Origin: Larkinella soli | GTDB taxonomy: Bacteria > Bacteroidota > Bacteroidia > Cytophagales > Spirosomataceae | Assembly (NCBI RefSeq): GCF_003703975.1 | Contig: NZ_QTJY01000003.1 | Coordinates: 310,001 to 374,000 of the forward strand | Direction: 5' to 3' | DNA length: 64,000 nt | Shown here: positions 45,815 through 54,985 of the stretch, in pieces | Layout of the letters: every line of letters begins with the position of its first letter | Position numbering within the stretch: position 1 is the stretch's first letter | The notes under the pieces: model-generated | Told to the model about the DNA's origin: nothing | Seen by the model: only the letters and a program-made list of their open reading frames with translations | Databases searched by the model: none | Program-made: the position numbers and the translations under genes

Positions 45815-45831
45815 TCCGGCGGTTTCCTTTT
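45802..45831 (+). terminator. Terminator overlapping the aminotransferase stop
   Basis: CCGCCGGA (45802-45809) pairs with TCCGGCGG (45815-45822), loop AATAA containing the TAA stop, then TTTCCTTTT. The hairpin begins inside the coding sequence. Confidence 0.8.
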
Positions 45832-45953
45832 CCGGACCGGGCAAGCCGGGGCGGAGACAGTTGAAAAGTTGTTGATTTTTCGCCTTATTGCATCCTAACC
45901 GGCTGTCTGAGAACCGCCTGCCTCAAACTCCTTACGGAAAACATTTGACCACT

Positions 45954-46739
45954 ATGCCCTCCTTTACCAACAAGCGTACCAACCTTTACATTTTTCTGAG
46001 CGCCATCTTCCTGACGAACGCTATCGTCGCGGAGATCATCGGTGTGAAGATTTTTTCCGGGGAGACCCTGCTGGGCGTTCCCCCGGCCCGGATTCACCTG
46101 TTCGGCGACTTCGTGCTGGATTTCAACCTGACGGCCGGGGCCGTCATCTGGCCCTTCGTGTTCATCACTTCCGACATCATCAACGAGTATTTCGGCGTGC
46201 AGGGGGTCAAACGCATTTCCTACATGACGGCCGGCTTCATCGCCTACAGCTTCCTGATCATTTACGCCGTCACTCTCCTGCCGCCGGCCCAGTTCTGGCT
46301 GGAAGTCAACGCGAAGGACGCGGCCGGCAATCCCGTCAACATCGACAATGCCTTTGCCATGATCTTCCGGCAGGGCCTGGGCATCATCATCGGCTCGATC
46401 ACCGCCTTCCTGGTTTCCCAACTGCTCGACGCCACGGTGTTCCAGTCCCTGAAACGCATCACCGGCAGCCGCAAAATCTGGCTCCGGGCAACCGGTTCGA
46501 CGCTCGTCTCCCAGCTCATCGACAGTTTCGTAGTGCTGACCATCGCCTTCTATGTCTTCGGAAACTGGTCGTTTGCGCAGGTAACCGCCGTCGCCATCGT
46601 CAACTATATCTATAAATTCAGCGTTGCCATTCTGCTGACTCCGGTGCTGTACCTGGCGCATTATCTGATCGACGGTTACCTCGGGAAAGAACACGCCAAA
46701 GAGCTGGCCAACGAGTCGAGCATGAGCACCTTTATGTAA
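45954..46739 (+). CDS. Queuosine precursor transporter (YhhQ family)
   Basis: 261 residues from the ATG at 45954 (an earlier in-frame start would add 22 non-hydrophobic residues). About six membrane helices; hallmarks are NLYIFLSAIFLTNAIVAEIIG, GAVIWPFVFITSDIINEYFG and LRATGSTLVSQLIDSFVVL. The family imports preQ0/preQ1-type precursors for the queuosine modification of tRNA. No preQ1 riboswitch was recognised upstream. The gene ends 4 bp before the next one, so the two are co-transcribed. Confidence 0.9.
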   Translation: MPSFTNKRTNLYIFLSAIFLTNAIVAEIIGVKIFSGETLLGVPPARIHLFGDFVLDFNLTAGAVIWPFVFITSDIINEYFGVQGVKRISYMTAGFIAYSFLIIYAVTLLPPAQFWLEVNAKDAAGNPVNIDNAFAMIFRQGLGIIIGSITAFLVSQLLDATVFQSLKRITGSRKIWLRATGSTLVSQLIDSFVVLTIAFYVFGNWSFAQVTAVAIVNYIYKFSVAILLTPVLYLAHYLIDGYLGKEHAKELANESSMSTFM

Positions 46740-46743
46740 TCCG

Positions 46744-47616
46744 ATGAAAACGACCCTGATTGCCGTCCTGCTGGCGGTGCCGACAGGGCTGGTTCTGGCC
46801 CAGAGCCCGCTCAAAACCCTGGTGGAGACTGAAAAGCAGTTTGCCCAGTTTTCGAAGGAAAACACGACGAAAGCCGCGTTCAAAACCTTTCTGGCCCCCG
46901 ACGGCCTCCTTTTTCAGAAGGGCAAACCGGTCAACGGACAGAAATTCTGGGAAGAGTCGGAAGACCGCCCCGGCAAGCTGACCTGGCAGCCGGTGGCGGC
47001 TGATATTTCGGCTTCCGGCGACTTCGGCTATACGACCGGTCCCTGGGAGTTCCGGCCCAAAACGCTGGAGGACAAACCCGTGGCGTTCGGTCATTACGTC
47101 ACCGTCTGGAAAAAGCAGACCGACGGCAAGTTCCGGGCGGCCCTCGATCTGGGCATCACCCACCCTGCGCCCCCCCAGCCGCCGGTCGATGCCATCCGGG
47201 CGGCAACGGGCATCCGGAGCGTCACCAGTACCGATTCGGCCAAGGTGCGGAGCGAACTGCTGGCTTTCGACAATCAGTTTATCAAGGCGCTGGAAAAGAA
47301 CGGACCGGAAGCCACGTACCGGCTGCACCTGTCTCCTCAGGCCCGCGTTTACCGCATGGGGCGGCAACCCTTCACGGAGCGCCCGGCCATCGACTCCCTG
47401 CTGAAAAGACCGGAAACCGTTCAGTTCGATCCGCTGAACGCTTCCGTAGCCCCCTCGGGTGACCTCGGCTATGTATACGGGAATACCGTCGTGACGACCA
47501 CCGAGTCAGAAAAGGCGGTCCGGAGGGCAGGTAATTATCTCAGAATCTGGAAGAAAGACAGTCAGGGACAGTGGAAGATCGTTCTGGACCTGATCAATCT
47601 GGAACCACCCTCCTGA
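46744..47616 (+). CDS. Secreted protein with two NTF2-like (DUF4440/SnoaL) domains
   Basis: 290 residues with a signal peptide (1-19, ending VLAQ). Two repeats of an NTF2-like fold can be seen: LVETEKQFAQFSKENTTKAA...HYVTVWKKQTDGKFRAALDL and LLAFDNQFIKALEKNGPEA...YLRIWKKDSQGQWKIVLDLI. The repeated W-K-K-(D/Q)-(S/T)-(Q/D)-G motif shows the duplication. Such domains bind small ligands or act as isomerases; no catalytic residues can be assigned. It is downstream of the transporter with a 4-bp gap. Confidence 0.8.
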   Translation: MKTTLIAVLLAVPTGLVLAQSPLKTLVETEKQFAQFSKENTTKAAFKTFLAPDGLLFQKGKPVNGQKFWEESEDRPGKLTWQPVAADISASGDFGYTTGPWEFRPKTLEDKPVAFGHYVTVWKKQTDGKFRAALDLGITHPAPPQPPVDAIRAATGIRSVTSTDSAKVRSELLAFDNQFIKALEKNGPEATYRLHLSPQARVYRMGRQPFTERPAIDSLLKRPETVQFDPLNASVAPSGDLGYVYGNTVVTTTESEKAVRRAGNYLRIWKKDSQGQWKIVLDLINLEPPS

Positions 47617-47722
47617 ATACAAATCCCCCACCGGGAAGTCGGAAGTGGAAGAGCGGCCCTCTTTGATCCACTCCCCTCTCCACCGGCGAGGGATGGTTCG
47701 GTTAGGATAGGTTGGGTTGCGG

Positions 47723-48154
47723 TTAATTCAGCAGGGAGACGAAGCGGTCCGGCTGCTTCACCTCCACCTTCGGCGTGTCGATCCGGAACGATTTCCGGAC
47801 GGTCGTGAATCCGTCACTGACTTCGAAGGTGTACAGGCCGTCTTTCATCGTCGCCATTTCAAACTTGCGCCAGTAGGTTTTCAGCCGTTTGCTGACCTTT
47901 TCCGAATGCAGCACCTCATTGTCCTCGTTCAGCAACGACACCTTCAGCGGCACCTCGATGTAATTCTCGATGAGCAGGTTCATTTTGGTGGTGTGAATGG
48001 ACTGGTAGATGGCGACGCCCATGGCTTTGGTACGGCTGACGTTGGGGGCGGTTGCCAATTTCTCATTTTCTTTCCCGTCGTCGGTCGGGTCCGTTGCAAA
48101 AACCGGGGCGCTTGCCAGGAGCGCGATGGCGAGGAGGTTCAGGGCGCGTTTCAT
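47723..48154 (-). CDS. Small secreted protein in the Sus regulon
   Basis: 143 residues with a signal peptide (1-20, ending PVFA). The mature part has a beta-sandwich (MNLLIENYIEVPLKVSLLNE, GLYTFEVSDGFTTVRKSFRI), similar in feel to T9SS-type or Por-secretion-like domains but without a sorting tail. No family recognised. Its upstream element (48204-48253) has the layout shared with susC1, susC2 and two candidate small RNAs, so it is probably expressed together with the nutrient-uptake locus that follows on the right. Confidence 0.65.
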   Translation of the reverse strand: MKRALNLLAIALLASAPVFATDPTDDGKENEKLATAPNVSRTKAMGVAIYQSIHTTKMNLLIENYIEVPLKVSLLNEDNEVLHSEKVSKRLKTYWRKFEMATMKDGLYTFEVSDGFTTVRKSFRIDTPKVEVKQPDRFVSLLN

Positions 48155-48203
48155 ACGTACTTGCTGTTCAGTTGACCAATTAGTTTATCAGGTATCAATA
48201 GGA

Positions 48204-48253
48204 TAAAAGTAGCCGGACGCCACCGCCCCGGCCTACCCCATTTCAGGTGATTT
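48204..48253 (-). promoter_or_regulatory. Shared regulatory element E (before the 143-aa secreted protein)
   Basis: On the minus strand: AAATCACC (48253-48246), 6 nt, GGGGTAG (48239-48233), 21 nt, then TACTTTTA (48211-48204). Same order and identical spacing as at 53486, 58202 and 62551. Confidence 0.65.
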
Positions 48254-48303
48254 CCGCCAAAACGCCGTTCGGGGTGATAAGCGGTTAAAACCGCTGATAA
48301 ATA

Positions 48304-48331
48304 AAAAACCAGCCCAAAAAGGCTGGTTTTT
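48304..48331 (-). terminator. Terminator of susC1-susD1
   Basis: AAAAACCAGCC (48304-48314) pairs with GGCTGGTTTTT (48321-48331), 6-nt loop, followed by a T-run on the minus strand, 24 bp after the susD1 stop. Confidence 0.9.
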
Positions 48332-48354
48332 ATGGTTTGGGTCAGTCCCCATAC

Positions 48355-49896
48355 TCAATCGACGTCCCACCAGACGGGCGTCAGCACATCGCCCGGCGCG
48401 ATGCCGGTTGTGGTGATGTTGGGGTTTCTCTGGAGTTCCGAATCGACGTAGGGCAGCCGCTTCATGAACTTGCCGCCGGTAATGTTCACCACCGGGACGG
48501 AGAGCGCCGGGAAGCCGGTCCGGCGTTGTTCCGACCAGGCCTCTACCCCATTCAGACCGTACAGGGCCAGGTACTTCTGGGTAATGATGGCCTGAATCTT
48601 ATTGGTCTGTTTGGAATAATCGACGGTCGGCCGGGTCAGGTAGTCACCCACCTGAACACCGAACCGGGTCATGGATGCGGTGACGGCTTCCGAATACAGC
48701 TTCGCCGGGTCTTCGGCGGTGGTGCCGGTCCAGCCCCGCACGGCGGCTTCAGCCCGCAGGAACAGGCTTTCCTCGTACGCCATCAGCACGACAGGCCGCG
48801 CCTTGGCCGCGTTGTCGTCGGCGGCCGACACACCGCTGGCGGCCGAGGTTCCGGTGATGGCCCCGTTGCTGAACCGCTGCCCGATGAAGTATTTACCGGG
48901 GTAGGACGTATACTGGGCGGTATTGGTCGAGGTGGTGCCGTTGGGCGTGAAAACATACTCCGCTTCGGGCGTCCGCAGGTCGGCATCCAGGAAATAGACC
49001 GGGATGCGGGGGTCGCCGGCGGCCGTCATCAGGCTGCCGATGGTGGTGCTGGCCGTCAGGTTGTTGGGCAGGCGGAAGTTGGCCTGCCAGAGCGGATTTT
49101 CGGTGTTCGTCGTCGTTCCGTTGGCAAACTGGAAGCTCTCCCCGGCCCGCATAAAGGCCGACCCGGCCGAGGCATACAGCGCCTGAATCCCGGTCCGGGC
49201 CAGCGTCGGGTCCACCTGGCTCAGCCGGAGATAGAACCGCAGTTTCAGGGTGTTGGCCAGCCGGACCCAGCGGTCCATGCCGGCTTCGTTCCCCGCCGAA
49301 TAAATCATGTCGGCCGTTCCCGGAAAGCGCCCCTGCTTTTTGGCGATGTCGGCCTTGCCCTCATCGAGCAGCGCCTGCATCCCGGCATACACGTCCTTCT
49401 GGGTGTCGTATTTCGGGGTAATGGTCTTGTCGGCGTTCAGGGCCTCCGAGAACGGAATATCCCCGTACAGGTCCGTCAGGATGCCGAAGGTGTAGGCCTT
49501 CATGATCTTCGAGATGCCGACCATCCGCCATTCGTTCTGCGGGGTTCCCTTGTTGATCACGTCCTGAAAATCGGCCAGCGCCCCGGCATACAGGTTTACA
49601 AACTGCCCGCCCTGCCCGTCGAAGGTGGAGGAGGTAATGTTGAACTGATCCCAGACCCGGTACTGGTTTCCTCCGCGCGGGATAGTCCAGTACTGGGCCA
49701 TGATGCCGCCCAGAATGTTGAACTGTCCGCCGACGACGAAGGCCACCTGCGCCTGGCCGGCGGGCAGCAGCAGGTTGATGTCGGCCACCGACGGGTTGTT
49801 GGGGTCGGTATTGATGTCGAGATAATCCTTTTCGCAGGCGGTGTTGATGCCGAGCAGGGCCGTCAGCATCAGGGCTTTTATGACTTTGAGTTTCAT
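48355..49896 (-). CDS. SusD/RagB-like lipoprotein (SusD-like_2 type)
   Basis: 513 residues. Type II signal peptide with Cys at position 21 (NTACEK). TPR-like helical body with the usual landmarks (YLDINTDPNNPS, MVGISKIMKAYTFGILTDLYG, ADKTITPKYDTQKDVY) as in the SusD-like_2 subfamily, which often serves oligopeptide or unusual glycan uptake. It sits on the outer-membrane surface as a lid over SusC1. It follows susC1 after 26 bp. Substrate unknown; no glycoside hydrolase or peptidase gene is linked. Confidence 0.93.
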   Translation of the reverse strand: MKLKVIKALMLTALLGINTACEKDYLDINTDPNNPSVADINLLLPAGQAQVAFVVGGQFNILGGIMAQYWTIPRGGNQYRVWDQFNITSSTFDGQGGQFVNLYAGALADFQDVINKGTPQNEWRMVGISKIMKAYTFGILTDLYGDIPFSEALNADKTITPKYDTQKDVYAGMQALLDEGKADIAKKQGRFPGTADMIYSAGNEAGMDRWVRLANTLKLRFYLRLSQVDPTLARTGIQALYASAGSAFMRAGESFQFANGTTTNTENPLWQANFRLPNNLTASTTIGSLMTAAGDPRIPVYFLDADLRTPEAEYVFTPNGTTSTNTAQYTSYPGKYFIGQRFSNGAITGTSAASGVSAADDNAAKARPVVLMAYEESLFLRAEAAVRGWTGTTAEDPAKLYSEAVTASMTRFGVQVGDYLTRPTVDYSKQTNKIQAIITQKYLALYGLNGVEAWSEQRRTGFPALSVPVVNITGGKFMKRLPYVDSELQRNPNITTTGIAPGDVLTPVWWDVD

Positions 49897-49922
49897 GGGA
49901 TTTCGATGAATGTCGATGGAGA

Positions 49923-52900
49923 TTACAGGACGATTTTCAGGCTGGCGCCGTACGAACGGGCCGTCGGGTAGGCCAGGAACTCATACCCCTGCGAGTTGCC
50001 GGTACCGAAGGAACTGACCTCCGGGTCGACGTGCGGCTGGGATTTGGGCGTCCAGAGCATCAGGTTGCGGCCGATCAGCGACACCTGAATGTTCGTGAAG
50101 GGCGTTTTTCCGAGCAGCGTCTTCGGCAGGGCATAGCTCAGGCTCAGCTCGCGGAACTTCACGAACGACGCGTCGAACAGGGAATTTTCCCCGAAGTTCG
50201 CGACCGTCGACCAGTATTCGAAGCCGCCGTTGGTGGTGATGCTGGTGTTGGGCGTGAACGTACCGTCCTGATTCTGAGTCACCGAGTTAGGATAGACGAA
50301 CGGCTCGCGGTTGTTGTAGGTGGTTTCCTTCAGCGATCCGGCAAACCGGCCCTGATTGATCGTCTGGGAGAAGAACTTGCCGCCCTGGCGGGTATCGAAC
50401 AGCACGTTGAGCGACAGACCCTTGAACGAAACCGTGTTGCTCAGACCGGCCGTAAAGTCGGGCTGGATGCTGCCCAGCGACTGAAGCACGGGGTCGGCGA
50501 GCGGGCGGCCTGTGGTCGGGTTCACCACGACGCGGCCCTGCGGATCGCGCAGCATTCTGCTCCCGAAGAAGGTGCCGTAAGGTTCGCCCAGACGCGCCTG
50601 AAGGCCGGGCGACGCCAGACCGCCGAGGTTTACCGGGGCCAGGGGATTGTACAGCTCGGTTACCTCGTTGCGGTTCCGGGTGAAGTTGAACGACACATCC
50701 CAACGCAGACCGTTCCGCGCCCGCACCGGGGTGCCGGTCAGCAGCAGCTCGATCCCTTTGTTGGTCATGGCCCCGGCGTTCAGGGTCTGGGCCGCAAAGC
50801 CGGAGGTACTGGAGATCGGCACGTTCACGATCTGCTGGTCACTTTTCGAGTTGTAATAGGTGAAGTCGATGCCGAAGCGGTTGTTGAACATGAGCACTTC
50901 CGCCCCGACCTCCCAGGAGGTGGTCCGTTCGGAGCGCAGGTCCGGGTTGCCCCGGATGTTCCCGACGGAGAAGCCGGCTACCCCATTCAGGGGGAACTGG
51001 TATTGTCCCTGAAAACCGTCGACGATGCTGGTCCGGGTGTAGACCGGCAGAATCTGGTAGGCGTTGGCCACCTTGCCCACCTGGGCCGCGTTGGCCCGCA
51101 GCTTGACGTAGTTCAGATTCGTGCTTTTAATGTCGAAGGCCGCGGTCGGGATGAAGCTCACGCTGGCGCCCGGGTAAAAGAACGACCGGTTTTTGGAGGG
51201 CAGCGTGGAGGAGTAGTCGTTCCGGCCCGTGACGTCCAGAAACAGATAGTCCTTATACGACAGCTGCACGTCGCCGTAGATCCCGTACAGCCGGGTCCGG
51301 GAGTCGATGCGGGTGGTGACGATGGTGCTGGCGTTGCTGAGGTCATAGAAGTTCGGAACGATCAGCGGCTGGCCGTCATAAACACCCCGGGAACTGCTGT
51401 AATCCTGGAGGTTATGCCCCAGAATCACCTTCAGGTTGAGGTCCGAGGTCAGGTTCCGGTTCGCCGTAAGGATAAAGTCCGAGAGCAGGCTTTTGAAGGT
51501 CGTGTTGTCTTCCACATAGCGCCCGCCGACGGTGGCGATGGTTCCCTGGGCGAAAGTCTGGGTCCGCAGGTCGGAGTACATATCCGTTCCGATGCGATAG
51601 GTCAGGTTCAGCCAGGGCAGCGGATCATACGACACCTGCGCGTTTCCGAAAAACCGGTTGACGTTGTCTTTCAGCAGGTTGTTGTCGAGAAGCCAGTACG
51701 GGTTGTTCCGGAAGTCGGCCAGATAATAGCCGCGCAGGTCATACCGCGGGTCGTTGTAATCCTTCTGCTCGGTCAGTTCAATGTCGCGCGGGGTGTTGAA
51801 GATCGTCTGGAGAATATTCGAGCGGCCCTGCCCCTGAACGCCCCGATCACCCCCCGAGCGGGTGTAGGTGACCGAGATGTTGGTCGACACCTTGTTGTCG
51901 AAAAACCGGGTGCCGGCCCCTACGTTTACGGAGGTCCGCCGGTAGGCGGTATTCGGGATCATCGACTTCGTGTTGACGTCCGAAAAAGTCAGGATGTAGT
52001 TGGACGTGCCGTTGTTGTTCCGGATCGAGAACGAGTTGTTCAGCGACACGCCGGTATTGAAGAAGTTGCGGATGTTGTTCGGCTTGGCCGTCAGCGGAAT
52101 GGAATCCGGCGCTTCCAGCTGGCCGAGGGAATACAGCCCGTAGGTACGCCAGTCGGCCACCCGCCGGCCGTCCATCTTCGGCCCCCAGCTTATGTTTCCG
52201 GCATCGAGCAGGTCATATACGCCGTCGAAACCGGCGCCGTAGGTGTTCTGGTAATCCGGCAGCCGCAGCGGATTTTCAAAGCTGACCGCGCTGTTCAGGC
52301 TGATCTGGGGTTTGTCCGTAATGTTTTTGCTCCGGTTTTTGGTCGTGATGATGATGACGCCCGAAGCCGCCTGGGAGCCGTAAAGGGCGGCTGCGGCCGG
52401 GCCTTTCAGGATGGAAACCGACTCGATGTTGTTCGGATCGATGTCGGCGGCCCGGTTGGTGATGTCGACCCCGTTGTTGAGGTCCCCGCCCGTTCCGGCG
52501 TTGGAGGGCGTGCCGTTGCCGTTGATGATGGCGGTGGTGGTGTTGTTATTGTTGATGATGATCCCGTCGACGACATACAGCGGCTGGTTGTTGCCGTTGA
52601 ACGACTGCGCCCCCCGAATGACCACGCGGGTGGCTCCGCCGGCGGCCCCGGAGGCACTCGAAATCTGGACGCCGGCCACCCGGCCCTGCAGGGAGCGCAG
52701 CAGGTTGGCTTCGCTGGCCCGTACCAGTTCATCGCCCCGGACATTGGTGACGGCATACCCCAGCGTTTTCTTTTCCCGTTCGATGGCCGAGGCCGTCACG
52801 ACGACCTCCTCCAGAATGGCGGCCCCTTCTTCCAGCGTAATATCGAACCGGCTGCGGTTACCGACCGTAACTTCCTGCGTTTTAAACCCGATGAACGAAA

Positions 52901-53117
52901 AAACCAGGGTGGCGTTCGGCTCGACGTTGCTGAGCCGGAATGTCCCGTTCCCGTCGGTCGTCGTGCCCTGAGAAGTCCCTTTGATCCCCACGTTCACGCC
53001 CGGCATGGGCCCCTTGTCGGATGCGCTCCGGACAGTGCCGGAAACGGATCGGGTCTGGGCTAACCCAATCTGAATAAAAAGCAGCACCCCTACCAAACTT
53101 TGTAGTAGTAATTTCAT
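49923..53117 (-). CDS. SusC/RagA-type TonB-linked outer-membrane transporter (first pair)
   Basis: 1,064 residues: signal peptide (1-21, ending GLAQ), carboxypeptidase-regulatory domain (about 25-95, VSGTVRSASDKGPMPGVNVG), plug (LQGRVAGVQISSASGAAGG, RGAQSFNGNNQPLYVVDG, VSILKGPAAAALYGSQAASG) and a 22-strand barrel. Together with SusD1 it takes up nutrients powered by TonB. Element F at 53171-53220 is its predicted promoter. Length is typical. No N-terminal signal-transduction extension, so it is not tied to an anti-sigma/ECF system. Confidence 0.95.
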   Translation of the reverse strand: MKLLLQSLVGVLLFIQIGLAQTRSVSGTVRSASDKGPMPGVNVGIKGTSQGTTTDGNGTFRLSNVEPNATLVFSFIGFKTQEVTVGNRSRFDITLEEGAAILEEVVVTASAIEREKKTLGYAVTNVRGDELVRASEANLLRSLQGRVAGVQISSASGAAGGATRVVIRGAQSFNGNNQPLYVVDGIIINNNNTTTAIINGNGTPSNAGTGGDLNNGVDITNRAADIDPNNIESVSILKGPAAAALYGSQAASGVIIITTKNRSKNITDKPQISLNSAVSFENPLRLPDYQNTYGAGFDGVYDLLDAGNISWGPKMDGRRVADWRTYGLYSLGQLEAPDSIPLTAKPNNIRNFFNTGVSLNNSFSIRNNNGTSNYILTFSDVNTKSMIPNTAYRRTSVNVGAGTRFFDNKVSTNISVTYTRSGGDRGVQGQGRSNILQTIFNTPRDIELTEQKDYNDPRYDLRGYYLADFRNNPYWLLDNNLLKDNVNRFFGNAQVSYDPLPWLNLTYRIGTDMYSDLRTQTFAQGTIATVGGRYVEDNTTFKSLLSDFILTANRNLTSDLNLKVILGHNLQDYSSSRGVYDGQPLIVPNFYDLSNASTIVTTRIDSRTRLYGIYGDVQLSYKDYLFLDVTGRNDYSSTLPSKNRSFFYPGASVSFIPTAAFDIKSTNLNYVKLRANAAQVGKVANAYQILPVYTRTSIVDGFQGQYQFPLNGVAGFSVGNIRGNPDLRSERTTSWEVGAEVLMFNNRFGIDFTYYNSKSDQQIVNVPISSTSGFAAQTLNAGAMTNKGIELLLTGTPVRARNGLRWDVSFNFTRNRNEVTELYNPLAPVNLGGLASPGLQARLGEPYGTFFGSRMLRDPQGRVVVNPTTGRPLADPVLQSLGSIQPDFTAGLSNTVSFKGLSLNVLFDTRQGGKFFSQTINQGRFAGSLKETTYNNREPFVYPNSVTQNQDGTFTPNTSITTNGGFEYWSTVANFGENSLFDASFVKFRELSLSYALPKTLLGKTPFTNIQVSLIGRNLMLWTPKSQPHVDPEVSSFGTGNSQGYEFLAYPTARSYGASLKIVL

Positions 53118-53170
53118 TTGGTTTGTTGATTATTTGTTTGTTGTTAACAATTATGAAAAATGTTAAACAA

Positions 53171-53220
53171 CAAAGTTCATGAACCTTTAAAGCGGATTAA
53201 TCACGCAAAGCGGGGGATTT
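53171..53220 (-). promoter_or_regulatory. Shared regulatory element F (before susC1), degenerate right half
   Basis: On the minus strand: AAATCCCC (53220-53213), 6 nt, GCGTGAT (53206-53200), 21 nt, then GAACTTTG (53178-53171). The left half and spacing match the other copies; the right half matches 3 of 7 bases. Confidence 0.55.
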
Positions 53221-53344
53221 TAAATCGATTTTATTCGCGGAAAAAGCAGGATTTATTAGAAAATGGGGGAGAAAAACAAGGCCGGAAACCGCCTTTGCCG
53301 GACGCAGCCTTTTAACGTATTTTTCTTTCAACATCCTGAAAACC

Positions 53345-53480
53345 AATAAAAAGAATAAACCGGCCGAAGCGACCGGTTTATTCTTTTTACGTTCATCTCA
53401 TAGATTAGGTCCGGAGGTCCGGAACCTAACGCAATTCTCCTATCTGATGAGCACACTGCTTTGCCCTGCCCGTGTGTCAA
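53345..53480 (-). ncRNA. Candidate small RNA with its own promoter and terminator
   Basis: Starts just after a -7 box (TACTTTTG, 53493-53486) and ends in a strong terminator. Predicted structure: a CACAC/GTGTG stem near the 5' end, a central hairpin TTAGGT-CCGGA/TCCGG-ACCTAA, a CATC/GATG closing stem, then the 16-bp terminator. No good reading frame. Its promoter carries shared element D, so it should be co-regulated with the two susC genes. An alternative is a leader/attenuator of susC1, which has its own promoter. Confidence 0.45.
53348..53388. terminator. Strong terminator of the candidate small RNA
   Basis: A perfect 16-bp stem (AAAAAGAATAAACCGG, 53348-53363; partner 53373-53388) with a 9-nt loop, T-rich on both strands. 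It could stop transcription in both directions, and also read-through from susD2. Confidence 0.9.
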
Positions 53481-53485
53481 CAGAA

Positions 53486-53535
53486 CAAAAGTAGGCGCAT
53501 TATTTCGTCCTGCCCTACCCCATTAAAGGTGATTT
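53486..53535 (-). promoter_or_regulatory. Shared regulatory element D (before the candidate small RNA)
   Basis: On the minus strand: AAATCACC (53535-53528), 6 nt, GGGGTAG (53521-53515), 21 nt, then TACTTTTG (53493-53486). It lies directly after the susD2 stop codon (53537). Confidence 0.7.
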
Positions 53536-53536
53536 A

Positions 53537-54973
53537 TCAGGGATTTTGGTCCTGCGGTCCGATGGCATCGTTGGCGTCGATTTCAGTTTTGGGGAGCTTC
53601 ATAATAAACCGGGGATCGTTGGCCGGAATGTTGAATTTGAAAGCCGCCGAGTGGTTGCCCGTCCGAACCAGCGGGAGCTGCCGCCGTTTGAGATCCAGGA
53701 AGTTGATGCCCAGTTCCCCGTAGAGTTCCTTCCGGCGTTCCAGCAGAATCTCGCTGACCAGGGCCGCGCCGGTTTTGCCCGACTTGACGGCTTTGGGGTC
53801 ACGGCTTTTCTGAACTTCATACAGCAGATCGCCCGCGGTGGCATCCCCCAGTTCGGCCCGGGCCTCCGCTTCGATCAGATACATTTCCGGAACCCGCATC
53901 ATCGGCAATGCCTGGTTGAAGTCGGTGGTCGTCCCGAATTTCGTGGTGGCAAACCGCAGTTGGGCGTTGGTCTGGCCGGTCTTGTAGAAAAGGTTCCGGA
54001 CGTCGGTGGGCGAGAATCGGGCGACGAATTCCTCGTTGATGTAAAAATTGTCGTAGCCCGCCCCGGATTTTTCCCAGAACGAACTGGGTACGCCGTAATA
54101 CAGGGTCTGCTGGCCTTCGGTGGTGTTGGGGAAGGCCCACATCCACTCGGCACTGTTGATATCCTTGAACCCGGTACCGTATTCCTCAGGGTGCAGGGCG
54201 TACCCTTTCCGGGCGCTGACGGCCGCATCCCGCGCCTTCGCCCACTGGCCCTGCTCCAGATAAATCCGGGCCTGAAGCCCATAGGCGACGCTCTGGTTGA
54301 TGTTGCTCTTGAGCAGCCGGTTATTGTCCAGATTGGCGACCGCATACTCGATGTCGGCATTGATCTGGTCGAAGACCTGTTTGATGGTTCCGCGCGGCTT
54401 GCCCCCGGTTTCGATCGTCGTCGGCTCGGTATACACCGGGATGCCCGGGGCGTTCGGATCTTTCAGGATCGTGTGCTGAAATTCGCGGATGGCTTCGAAA
54501 TAGAGCCAGGCCCGCAGCGCCCGCCCCTCGGCGATCAGCCGCTTTTTGGAGGCTTCCGGGAAGTTGCTCTTCCCGACCCCGTCGATCAGAATGTTGGCCT
54601 GGTTGATGAACTCGTAGAAAAACGACCAGGTGAAGTTCACCCGGCGGTAGGTTGGTTCGCGGTTTTCGTGCCGGTAGTCGAACTGGTAATAACCGCCGGG
54701 ATTGATGACGTCGTCGCCCTTTTGCTCCCGCGTCAGGTTGATCGACACGAGGCCCCAGGTGTCGGTCACCCCTCCGGCAGTCGAGTTGAGGTTGCTCCAC
54801 TGGTTGCGGACCCAGCCGTAGATGCCGTTGAAAAAGGCGCGGGCGCCCTCTTCGGTGGAGAACACCTGCTGGGCCGACACCTGCTGGGTCGGCTGGGGTT
54901 CCTCCAGATACTGTTTGGAACAGGAGGCCAGGATGAGGCCGAGTCCCAGTATGATTTTGATGGTCTTGTTCAT
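53537..54973 (-). CDS. SusD/RagB-like lipoprotein
   Basis: 478 residues. Type II signal peptide with the lipidated Cys at position 18 (LASCSKQ), then SusD-family landmarks: QVFSTEEGARAFFNGIYGWV near the N-terminus, RALRAWLYFEAIREFQ, PVYTEPTTIETGGKPRGTI (TPR-like region), and the C-terminal YGELGINFLDLKRRQLPL. It caps the SusC2 transporter on the cell surface. It follows susC2 by 12 bp, so the two form one operon. The family (RagB/SusD, NucD-like) suits glycans or peptides; no substrate can be named. Confidence 0.94.
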   Translation of the reverse strand: MNKTIKIILGLGLILASCSKQYLEEPQPTQQVSAQQVFSTEEGARAFFNGIYGWVRNQWSNLNSTAGGVTDTWGLVSINLTREQKGDDVINPGGYYQFDYRHENREPTYRRVNFTWSFFYEFINQANILIDGVGKSNFPEASKKRLIAEGRALRAWLYFEAIREFQHTILKDPNAPGIPVYTEPTTIETGGKPRGTIKQVFDQINADIEYAVANLDNNRLLKSNINQSVAYGLQARIYLEQGQWAKARDAAVSARKGYALHPEEYGTGFKDINSAEWMWAFPNTTEGQQTLYYGVPSSFWEKSGAGYDNFYINEEFVARFSPTDVRNLFYKTGQTNAQLRFATTKFGTTTDFNQALPMMRVPEMYLIEAEARAELGDATAGDLLYEVQKSRDPKAVKSGKTGAALVSEILLERRKELYGELGINFLDLKRRQLPLVRTGNHSAAFKFNIPANDPRFIMKLPKTEIDANDAIGPQDQNP

Positions 54974-54985
54974 CGGATCGGTTGA

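Larger units (their letters stand above)
53118..53536. other. 419-bp regulatory stretch between susD2 and susC1
   Basis: No protein gene. From right to left it holds element D, the candidate small RNA with its terminator at 53348-53388, and element F with the promoter of susC1. A second CCCCCAT motif lies at about 53261-53268 on the minus strand. Confidence 0.7.

Noticed and set aside
45815-45953. Possible preQ1 riboswitch upstream of the queuosine-precursor transporter
   Set aside because: The conserved preQ1-I stem and A-rich tail (or class II/III features) could not be found; only the aminotransferase terminator was seen.
47624-47660. AAATCCCC followed by CACCGG, considered as a sixth copy of the Sus regulatory element
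   Set aside because: The right heptamer is not matched and there is no -7 box 21 bp further on; no gene starts downstream in that direction.
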